Of a stretch of 7,420 nt of DNA, positions 1 through 6,050 are shown one piece after another. Every line of letters begins with the position of its first letter. The stretch's first letter is position 1. The stretch is taken from NCBI GenBank assembly GCA_964617665.1, contig CAZUAH010000658.1, forward strand, positions 1-7,420, read 5' to 3'. Below the pieces are notes generated by a model. That model saw only the letters and a program-made list of their open reading frames with translations, was not told the origin of the DNA and ran no database searches. The translations under genes were made by a program, and so were the position numbers. Source of the stretch: JADHUC01 sp964617665. GTDB lineage: Bacteria > Planctomycetota > Planctomycetia > Pirellulales > Pirellulaceae.

Positions 1-256
1 CGTCACGCAGGTCAGAAAGTCGCTCAGCCGATCCTCCGTATGACGGGAGTGTCAGGACCCCTGCTGGATTCGTGGGGTCCGGAGGAGTCGAAGGTAACGA
101 GGGCGCCACAGGTGGATTGATGAGGTGGATGATTGGAGTGGCGCTTGAGGATAGCGTCACATCGGCCTTACCGCCCGATGTGAACCACAACCAGTACGCA
201 GCTCCGACGCACGCCAGGGAGGCGAAGGCTAAGATTCCAGCTACGAAACGACTCAT
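1..256 (-). CDS. Single-helix membrane protein with Pro/Ser-rich segment (3' end outside window)
   Basis: From ATG 256 the frame stays open to the window edge, giving the first 85 residues. A short basic start (MSR) leads into a hydrophobic helix at about 4-25 (FVAGILAFASLACVGAAYWLWF). A Ser/Thr/Pro-rich stretch follows at about 34-68 (NPPVAPSLPSTPPDP), then a more ordered-looking region (LPSYGGSAERLSDLRD). This is the form of an inner-membrane anchor with a periplasmic linker leading to a domain that is not visible. The sequence SLAC is a poor lipobox and the hydrophobic run continues past it, so a lipoprotein is less likely. Its place at the end of the VWA/tubulin cluster suggests a periplasmic component of the same system. 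OmpA-family proteins are known neighbours of such clusters, but nothing visible here proves that identity. Confidence 0.7.
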   Translation of the reverse strand, partial: MSRFVAGILAFASLACVGAAYWLWFTSGGKADVTLSSSATPIIHLINPPVAPSLPSTPPDPTNPAGVLTLPSYGGSAERLSDLRD

Positions 257-261
257 ACCGT

Positions 262-267
262 CCTCCT
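262..267 (-). promoter_or_regulatory. Ribosome binding site (AGGAGG) of the left-edge gene
   Basis: AGGAGG shares bases with the TAG stop of the three-helix protein gene and lies five bases before ATG 256. It is the strongest Shine-Dalgarno match in the window and is the main support for the short truncated gene that follows. Confidence 0.8.
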
Positions 268-628
268 AGATAGGCAGGCTGTCCTTGGGGTGCTTCTCCG
301 CCGCTTGTGGCAACGAAGGGGCGTTTCCATAGCGAGAACTCACGACCTCGCGGGCAGACCTGCGAGCAGCAGTCAGGTGGGTTGCGGCCAGAATCAGTAT
401 CACGCCGGCCAAGGGCGCGAGCACGACCGTTCTTGGCACATGAAACGCCGCAAACACCGTCATCCCGAGCAGGGCCAGACAGCCGGCGACGTCTGTTGCC
501 GTCAGCCATGGTAGATGCCGCGCGCGCCGGTACAGGAAGAAGCAGCCCAGTAGCCAAGTGAGGAGAAGAGTCATCGCTCCCGTGAAAGCTGCCGTGGAAG
601 ACATCAGGTCAGATAAGGGGACCAGCAT
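266..628 (-). CDS. Small three-helix membrane protein, function unknown
   Basis: The 120-residue product has three hydrophobic helices at about 14-33 (FTGAMTLLLTWLLGCFFLY), 44-64 and 67-86. The RRAR after helix 1 and the ARRSAR after helix 3 are positively charged and place those ends in the cytoplasm, so the N-terminus is probably outside. A polar tail of about 30 residues remains in the cytoplasm. I recognise no family and see no catalytic motif. The gene overlaps the VWA gene by 20 bases, which implies translational coupling, and it is followed after nine bases by another membrane protein. A role as assembly partner of the VWA membrane protein is inferred only from this position. The frame extends upstream to 805, but that part is antisense-like read-through of the VWA gene in another frame and has no ribosome binding site. 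Confidence 0.78.
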   Translation of the reverse strand: MLVPLSDLMSSTAAFTGAMTLLLTWLLGCFFLYRRARHLPWLTATDVAGCLALLGMTVFAAFHVPRTVVLAPLAGVILILAATHLTAARRSAREVVSSRYGNAPSLPQAAEKHPKDSLPI

Positions 629-3092
629 TGCCGGACGCTCCTTCCTCGCCAAAGCCGAAGTTGAAATCATTGGGTGGAGTAGGCCGACCGGGTCCACCGC
701 TGCCTGGGAGTCCACGTTTCCCCCTGCGCTTGCGCCCTGGCAGGAACTTGAAAGAGATCTGGCGACCGTCCTTCGGCTCAAGAACCAACGGAGAGCCAAG
801 GGCATAGGAAACTCTATCCATGATCGGGTTTCCGTTGACCTTGGCTCTCACGTCTGACTCGGGGCGCACATCCACCTGAGTACGATCGCCACCTGGCCAG
901 CTGACGTAGCAGAGCACTTCGCCTGGCTCGGCCTGTGGAAGCACCACCGGATTACCTTCACCGCCGGCCGGAACGGCTAGTCCTGGCTCGAGGTCGGTTC
1001 CCTGACCACCGACGACATCAATGGGTAGTGGTGCGTTGAGTAGCTTTGTCCGGCGCTTCCTGATGCCGAAGATGAAGCAGCAGCCACAAAGTAGTGCCAG
1101 ACCGGGAACCCAGGCCCAGATGGGTCTGAAGGTCATCTCCTGCACCTGGACACGTGGATTGCCAACAGGGAACACCGTGCGGCTTGTCCGCCCTTCTTCG
1201 AGCAAGATCTGGAAAAAAGCGTCCCCGTCTCCTTGTCCGGGGATGCGCTCGGCCTGGAACGTGAACTCCATCGGATCAGTGCCGATGGGGATATTGTCTA
1301 CCTTGCCGATCATGGTGGTCCTCTGGCCTTGGACGAGCTGAAGTTCCCAGGTCCGGTTGCGCACCACGCATTCGTTCGATACTAGGATCGGCACCTCTGC
1401 GAGCAGCCTTCCGCTGAAAGGGCGCCAAGGAGGGTGAAAGAAGACATTACCGGGCACTTCCACCCGTAGTCCTGGCTGAATCAAGCACGGATCAATAGGG
1501 GGACTTAGCGGGTCCTTCCTGGACTGTTGTCCACGTTGCTGACGAGGTGGGATTGGCTTCTGGAAGAGCAGAGACAGATCCAGGCCCTGCCCGCCGACCA
1601 CAGCCACCTTCCATGTCCGCGTATTGGGTGCCTGGTACACTCCCTGGGTTCCCAGGCTCTCGAAGGTGATGTCCTGGCGATCATCGCTCTTGCCATCTCC
1701 GGCGATGATGATGACAGGATCAAGCCGCACGGTTCCCAAGAACTGCCCCAAGAAGTCTGCCAGTGGCTGGTTGTACGTGTTCGTAGACGTCTGGATCTTC
1801 ACGTCGTCGAGTAGCCGGTTCAAGGTGCGCGAGGGCCCTTCAGGAGGCACGGTGAAGGTGTCCATCTCCACCACCGTCCCCTGAGCGTCGGTGCCGAAGA
1901 GGACCAAGGAGATCTCCTCGCCGGGGACCGCGTACATTTCCGCATACGAAGCGAAGAGCGACTTCATCGCCGGCAAGACCCTACGAACCGATCCGGACGC
2001 ATCGAGCACTAGAATGTGATGGAAACGGGGATCCGGAACTTCAGCAGAGGGTTCCTCACCACGGGCGTCGCCGATCAAGCTGACCGACAACATCAGAGCG
2101 ATGAACGCGCCGGCAGTCCGTTGAGTTCGTTTGTTCGCTGTAGGGGCCCTCTTCGGCCGTGCCACCCAGGACATCAGAGCGAGGATCAGGCCCAGCCCGA
2201 TCAAAGCGGCAACCGCGCTCGCACAATAGAAGAGTGTGGCGTAGAGCATGAGTACTCCCGAGAAGACAAGAAGGGCGCTCCAGCGCCAAGAACGCGCTGG
2301 CGACCACTCCCGTGCATGCAATCCGTGTCGATAGAGCAGGCGCCCGCCAGCAAAGACGGTGAGAGTACCGAGCACCAGAACCACGTAGATCCATGGATCG
2401 AGCAGCGGCAGTGGAGGCAAATGAGCTTCAAACGAGGGCGCTGGTGGCTCTTCTACCAGGCCCACGGTGACCCGTCCTTTCCCCCCGTCGGCATCGCTTG
2501 GCGCTCCGCCGGTCTGCAACTGGCCTGTCGTGACTCTCGCTATGCAACGGTACTCGGCCAGCGCCTTGGGCTCGGTTGCCCAGGCCACCACATCCACCAC
2601 GATACCGTGCTGCTCATAGAGTTCCTTAGCGATGTCACAGGTTGATCGCTGAGGCTTGCAGGTGTTTGCACCGTCCGACCACAGCACGACCCGCCGCTGG
2701 GCCGGATGGCTCAGATCGAAGAGTTCCGGCACCTCGAGCAATGCAGCGTTGAGGTTTGTGCTTCCACCTGGGGTGTGATTCTGGAACTGGCCGAGGAGCA
2801 CGCCGCGGTCGATACCGACAGGCAGCCGGATGCTCGGTGCATCCCTACAGTCCCCGCCCACGCTGATGGCCCCCACCGCGACATCGGCGGACAGGCTAGA
2901 GAGGTGCGGCGGGAGCGAGGATTGGAGCAAAGTCCAGCGATCGCCTCGGGACACTCCTGGAATGGACACCTGGTCCAGCATCGAGCTGGAATCATCGATG
3001 ATGTAGAGGAGTTCCTGGGGCTCATCCGCGGCCTGAGAGATCCCAGCGGTGAGTGCCAAGAGCACGAGTGTCCAGACAGGCGCGAGACGCAT
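609..3092 (-). CDS. Membrane protein with two tandem von Willebrand factor A domains
   Basis: This 827-residue protein opens with a signal peptide (1-21, cleavage near SQA-AD). VWA domain 1 (about 27-190) has a complete metal-ion site: DDSSS (Asp33, Ser35, Ser37), Thr112 in GGSTN and Asp140 in SDG. Membrane helices follow at about 234-254, 271-290, 291-311 and 327-342. VWA domain 2 (about 357-505) has DASGS (Asp364, Ser366, Ser368), a candidate Thr437 and Asp466 in GDG. Residues 530-655 look beta-rich, and a last helix (658-677) is followed by RKRR. The predicted topology puts both VWA domains in the periplasm and the C-terminal 150 residues in the cytoplasm. That tail has KVNGNPI and YALGSPLVLEP, which recall the end of an FHA domain, then a Gly/Pro-rich, FNFGFG-containing end. 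VWA domains bind protein partners through Mg2+. Coupling to the cytoplasmic tubulin-like proteins is inferred from the gene order. The start follows the ribosome binding site at 3106-3101. Confidence 0.88.
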   Translation of the reverse strand: MRLAPVWTLVLLALTAGISQAADEPQELLYIIDDSSSMLDQVSIPGVSRGDRWTLLQSSLPPHLSSLSADVAVGAISVGGDCRDAPSIRLPVGIDRGVLLGQFQNHTPGGSTNLNAALLEVPELFDLSHPAQRRVVLWSDGANTCKPQRSTCDIAKELYEQHGIVVDVVAWATEPKALAEYRCIARVTTGQLQTGGAPSDADGGKGRVTVGLVEEPPAPSFEAHLPPLPLLDPWIYVVLVLGTLTVFAGGRLLYRHGLHAREWSPARSWRWSALLVFSGVLMLYATLFYCASAVAALIGLGLILALMSWVARPKRAPTANKRTQRTAGAFIALMLSVSLIGDARGEEPSAEVPDPRFHHILVLDASGSVRRVLPAMKSLFASYAEMYAVPGEEISLVLFGTDAQGTVVEMDTFTVPPEGPSRTLNRLLDDVKIQTSTNTYNQPLADFLGQFLGTVRLDPVIIIAGDGKSDDRQDITFESLGTQGVYQAPNTRTWKVAVVGGQGLDLSLLFQKPIPPRQQRGQQSRKDPLSPPIDPCLIQPGLRVEVPGNVFFHPPWRPFSGRLLAEVPILVSNECVVRNRTWELQLVQGQRTTMIGKVDNIPIGTDPMEFTFQAERIPGQGDGDAFFQILLEEGRTSRTVFPVGNPRVQVQEMTFRPIWAWVPGLALLCGCCFIFGIRKRRTKLLNAPLPIDVVGGQGTDLEPGLAVPAGGEGNPVVLPQAEPGEVLCYVSWPGGDRTQVDVRPESDVRAKVNGNPIMDRVSYALGSPLVLEPKDGRQISFKFLPGRKRRGKRGLPGSGGPGRPTPPNDFNFGFGEEGASGNAGPLI
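638..643 (-). promoter_or_regulatory. Ribosome binding site (AAGGAG) for the three-helix membrane protein
   Basis: AAGGAG lies nine bases before ATG 628, inside the end of the VWA gene. The alternative ATG at 604, just after the VWA stop, has no such site, so the 20-base overlap with the VWA gene is preferred. Confidence 0.75.
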
Positions 3093-3096
3093 CGTT

Positions 3097-5196
3097 CTAA
3101 CTCCTTGCTTCCTTCGGAGGGGGTGCTTGGGGATCGATCCGAAGGCGGTGCAGCGCATTCCGAAGGAAGTCTTTTTCCTCACCGCCAATGCTGTTCGTCC
3201 AGGCGGTACGCAGCCGCTCGATGTAGCGATCCGGATCCGTATCGAGAGCGGTTCGTAGTCGCTCCTCCAGCTCCTTGCGGACATCCGGATGCTTGGCCGT
3301 CCAATTCACGAGGGCCTGGAAGTTCGGAAGCTCCTCCCTCTCGTCCACGGTGTACCCGGTCACTTCGGTGGCCTGTCTGTGATGGATGACTGCGGCTCCA
3401 GACGGCAACTCCTTTACCCGCTCGGGCAGGGTGGCCTTGGCCACGTAGAGCAGCTCTTTGGTGTGAAGCGTGAGATTCGTCCTCGGCGGCTGGACCGGTG
3501 GTGTCTTCACGCCTTCTTTGAAGGTGTGGGGGCTGATGGAACCTGGATGGGCCATGTAGCGGTCATACCGTGCTTGGTAGTGCTGGATCTGAGGGAAGAT
3601 CGCGAGCGGCAGTCCATCTCGGATGAAGACGTACCGAGCCACCTTGGGATCCCCCGAATCCACGATGTGGTTGGGATCGCGAACGAGATCTTCGCGGACT
3701 GCCCATTCACCGAGCGGACCCTCTTGACCCCCAGGAAGCTCGAGCATCTCCAAGGTATCGCGTCGATTGCGTAGCTGAAGCTGCTCCTCGACCAGGCGAT
3801 TGGTGGGGAGCATGTGGCGTGCGTTGCGGACGATCTGTGCAAACGTCGCCCAATACTCGGAGTCCTGCAACACCTCGAGGAGAGGTCGATCGATATCGCG
3901 GTAGTCCGGGAGCAGGGGCAACAGCTCCTGAAGCAACTCCGGAACGGAGCATTCGCCACGAAGGAGTCGAACCACTCCCGGGGGAGTGCCGACACGCTCA
4001 CGCAGCCGCTCAGCCTCTGCATCCAGTTCGTTTACGCTCTTACCATCGTGCAGCAACGCACGCTGGAAGACCGGACTGCCGCGTTCGATCTTGCGCCGGG
4101 CGTTGTCCTGGATCTCCTCGACTGATGCGGTCAGCGCGGCGTAGTTTTTGCGAGCCGACGCGATCATCTGCGGACGACGCTCTCGGATCACCTGAAGCAC
4201 GCTGAGAACCGGACGCCGCTCTCCGGCCGGGTTCTTTACCTCGAGGCCGTCTCGGAGAACCTGCAGGGCCAGCTCGCCACATTCCTGACTGAAACGCGCC
4301 TGGGCAGCGGGAACCGCGTGGTTGAGTGCGTCGAAGGCAGCGTCTCGCACGGCATCCGCACGCCCAAAGACGCCGAGCAGCCCGTGAGCTCGCTGGATGT
4401 AGTCGAGTGCGGTCTGCAACGTACGTCCGCTGCTGGCGCGCTGCTGCTCGGCCGCGTCAACGGAGGACTGAAGATCAGAGGCTGTAGCATCGAGCTTCTG
4501 TGCGATCCGTTCCAGTGCACCGAGCTGAAGGTGGACCGCGGCAGGGAAGGCTTCCCGAACCATGGCTTCGAGCGAGTCCGCGAGTCGACGGCAGAGGGCT
4601 ACGGCAGCCTCGTCCCATCGTGTTCGATACCGGGCGAAGCGTTCCCTAACCTTCTCCGGAAACCGGCGCATCTCGGCCTTGATCTCTTCGGGACCGTCGT
4701 TGGTGACACACCCTCGAAGTGTCTCGAAAAGGGACTGTAGATCGTTTCGCGCGATCCCCTTGTCGTCGATTTTGTGCAGCAACCCCCGCGCCGAGACTCC
4801 CTCATCCCGAATCAAGTTGGCGATGAACTTCTCGACTCGCTCCTCCTCCTGGACATCGAGAGTACGACTACCCTCAGCCCACTCCTCGAAACGAGCCGAT
4901 CGAGCAGCGATGTCCTGCGCCAGGTAGGTGGAGGCGATGTAGTCCAGGACGCCCTCGTTGACCGGGCGGAGTTCCAGCGCTGTGAGTTGCCGCGCGTAAG
5001 TGGGTAGGTCATCCATGTCGTGACGGTGGACATCGGTCATGTCCACCGCGCCGGAGTTGATAGCCCTCTGGGAAGAGACCTGCAGCATGGCCAAAGCGTC
5101 CGCTGCACAGAGGTTCATCACATCGCCCGGCCCGAGTGCCGGGGTCTTCCCCTGTCCGTACAGCGGGGTGAAAGTGTTGTATGGAGCTGGTCGCAT
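3097..5196 (-). CDS. Tubulin-like C-terminal half (S6-H7-T7) with long helical domain
   Basis: This 699-residue protein begins in the middle of a tubulin fold. APYNTFTPL (4-12) resembles the EPYNATLS strand S6 of eukaryotic tubulin. GPGDVMNLCAADALAMLQV (22-40) fits the H7 core helix, with Asn28 a candidate base-contacting residue. AVDMTDV (50-56) matches the FtsZ T7 loop (NVDFADV), keeping both acidic residues, Asp52 and Asp55, but with Ala for the first Asn. Residues about 110-375 are charged and mainly helical, probably partly coiled coil. Residues 515-550 (GDPKVARYVFIRDG onward) look like a small mixed module, and the C-terminal 60 residues are helical again. No membrane segment is seen. 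It probably completes the GTPase of the preceding gene by assembling with it or by fusion; together they have 949 residues. Its frame is open without an ATG back to about 5334, so the two frames overlap by some 135 bases. It ends four bases before the VWA gene. Confidence 0.85.
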   Translation of the reverse strand: MRPAPYNTFTPLYGQGKTPALGPGDVMNLCAADALAMLQVSSQRAINSGAVDMTDVHRHDMDDLPTYARQLTALELRPVNEGVLDYIASTYLAQDIAARSARFEEWAEGSRTLDVQEEERVEKFIANLIRDEGVSARGLLHKIDDKGIARNDLQSLFETLRGCVTNDGPEEIKAEMRRFPEKVRERFARYRTRWDEAAVALCRRLADSLEAMVREAFPAAVHLQLGALERIAQKLDATASDLQSSVDAAEQQRASSGRTLQTALDYIQRAHGLLGVFGRADAVRDAAFDALNHAVPAAQARFSQECGELALQVLRDGLEVKNPAGERRPVLSVLQVIRERRPQMIASARKNYAALTASVEEIQDNARRKIERGSPVFQRALLHDGKSVNELDAEAERLRERVGTPPGVVRLLRGECSVPELLQELLPLLPDYRDIDRPLLEVLQDSEYWATFAQIVRNARHMLPTNRLVEEQLQLRNRRDTLEMLELPGGQEGPLGEWAVREDLVRDPNHIVDSGDPKVARYVFIRDGLPLAIFPQIQHYQARYDRYMAHPGSISPHTFKEGVKTPPVQPPRTNLTLHTKELLYVAKATLPERVKELPSGAAVIHHRQATEVTGYTVDEREELPNFQALVNWTAKHPDVRKELEERLRTALDTDPDRYIERLRTAWTNSIGGEEKDFLRNALHRLRIDPQAPPPKEARS
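3101..3106 (-). promoter_or_regulatory. Ribosome binding site (AAGGAG) fixing the VWA gene start
   Basis: AAGGAG lies eight bases before ATG 3092, within the last codons of the tubulin-like helical gene. It is followed in the protein by an obvious signal peptide. This decides for the start at 3092 and against the longer frame starting at 3284. Confidence 0.8.
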
Positions 5197-5198
5197 GA

Positions 5199-5951
5199 TC
5201 AGATGTCCTCCATGCTTGGGATGCCACCGCCGTAGCGGTGGAAGTACTGGTCTTCGATGATCCGGGCGTAGGCGTTGGCGTACGCTCGCCCATCCGCGTC
5301 GTAGACGCAGGGCATAGCCGCAATCAGGTGGATCTCAGATTCTTCCGGGAGCAGCGGTTTAGTGATCGCCAGGATGTGGGGTGTTGAGCCCGATCCCGTG
5401 CCTCCCCTAAGCGTCGTGTAGCAGTGGACCGTGATCCCATCGATACCGAGGGTCTCGTTGCGCACCTTGGATAGCGCGTGGATGTGTCTGCGGAGGAACT
5501 CCTCGAGGTCGGCCTCGCTGTCGATCGCCTTCATGGCTCCGATCGCTGGTGTACCCATGGCTCCAGCCGTGTTCGGGCGCTGCCCGTCCTTCTGAAGCTG
5601 GGGCTCGAAGAGAAAGTGTCGCCGCCAAGCGTTGAGGGGGTTATTGAAATCCATACCCTCGGTCACGGCGGACTCAAGACGAAGGTAGCGGTCACGTGGC
5701 AGTTGTTGCTCAACGAAGCTCTGGCTCCATCCGCATTGCACCAGCCGCGAGATGAGATTCTCGTACGGAAGGGTGTCGATCGCGACCCAGCGATGCGGAA
5801 CCAGATGCATACCCTCACGCTTGGCAGTGGCGATGTACAACAGCGCCTCGACCATCGTCGAACCGATGACGATGAAGAACACCGCCTTGGCCCCGGCGTT
5901 CTGTGTCGCCGATGCCCCCTGGCCGTTGCCGCCGTATTGGTTCGTACTCAT
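5199..5951 (-). CDS. Tubulin/FtsZ-like GTPase, nucleotide-binding half
   Basis: This 250-residue protein carries the GTP-binding loops of the tubulin/FtsZ superfamily. After a Gly/Asn/Gln/Ser-rich start (1-20), KAVFFIVIGST (22-32) fits strand S1 and loop T1. VAIDT (56-60) fits T2. GAMGTPAIG (130-138) matches the FtsZ T3 pattern GAGxxPxxG. RGGTGSGS (182-189) is the T4 signature that identifies the superfamily. EIHLIAAMPCV (206-216) fits strand S5. The frame then stops, before the S6 strand, H7 helix and T7 catalytic loop of a normal tubulin. Those elements occur at the start of the next gene, two bases away. The protein is expected in the cytoplasm, binding GTP. It most resembles the large bacterial tubulin-like proteins (Pfam Tubulin_2 type), not cell-division FtsZ, and it is much shorter than they are because of the split. 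The start at 5951 has a good ribosome binding site. The superfamily is clear; the exact family is inferred. Confidence 0.85.
   Translation of the reverse strand: MSTNQYGGNGQGASATQNAGAKAVFFIVIGSTMVEALLYIATAKREGMHLVPHRWVAIDTLPYENLISRLVQCGWSQSFVEQQLPRDRYLRLESAVTEGMDFNNPLNAWRRHFLFEPQLQKDGQRPNTAGAMGTPAIGAMKAIDSEADLEEFLRRHIHALSKVRNETLGIDGITVHCYTTLRGGTGSGSTPHILAITKPLLPEESEIHLIAAMPCVYDADGRAYANAYARIIEDQYFHRYGGGIPSMEDI
5207..5211 (-). promoter_or_regulatory. Ribosome binding site (GGAGG) for the second tubulin-like gene
   Basis: GGAGG is located inside the last codons of the upstream gene, ten bases before ATG 5196. The stop and the next start are arranged as TGATCATG. This supports independent or coupled initiation of the second half, and argues that the break need not be a sequencing error. 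Confidence 0.6.
5224..5241 (-). repeat. Perfect 7-bp hairpin with a UACG tetraloop, just before the tubulin split
   Basis: In the mRNA sense CCACCGC and GCGGTGG pair exactly around UACG, closed by a C-G pair. C(UNCG)G loops are known to be unusually stable. The hairpin ends 12 bases before the GGAGG that precedes the second tubulin gene and 22 bases before the TGA of the first. A role in coupling or frameshifting is possible, but a chance hairpin in GC-rich coding sequence is not excluded. Confidence 0.7.
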
Positions 5952-6050
5952 CGTCCTTCCTTTCCCGCCCCACGAAATGCTTGTCTCGCATCACCTGGGG
6001 TCATGTGCCTAAGAGCAATTTCGGCGATGGTTGTTACATGGCCAGACCAT
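5952..6050 (-). promoter_or_regulatory. 99-base gap upstream of the tubulin-like gene with a good ribosome binding site
   Basis: The purine-rich AAAGGAAGGA (5963-5954) just upstream supplies a Shine-Dalgarno site for the ATG at 5951, with about six bases between AAGGA and the start. The rest of the gap shows no strong terminator and no promoter that I would defend. An internal promoter for the tubulin/VWA genes could lie here, since this is the largest gap between complete genes. Confidence 0.5.

Noticed and set aside
629..805. Longer start of the three-helix protein at 805
   Set aside because: The extra residues are a second frame inside the VWA tail. A good AAGGAG precedes the internal ATG at 628.
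2172..2174. Internal ATG in the VWA gene that could start a separate second VWA protein with its own signal peptide
   Set aside because: The sequence after it resembles a signal peptide, but no Shine-Dalgarno site precedes it and the main frame is continuous.
3093..3284. Longer start of the VWA gene at 3284
   Set aside because: The extra 64 residues overlap the helical gene, precede a normal signal peptide and lack a ribosome binding site. AAGGAG before ATG 3092 settles the start.
2706..3389. A 227-codon open frame on the plus strand
   Set aside because: It is antisense to the VWA domain 1 and signal peptide codons and to the end of the helical gene. Its composition is Arg/Pro/Ser/Glu-rich without a domain.
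5200..5334. A classic -1 slippery heptamer that would fuse the tubulin halves
   Set aside because: I scanned the overlap and found only weak candidates such as CCCAAGC, which does not fit X XXY YYZ in the zero frame. Frameshifting is left as an open alternative, not called.
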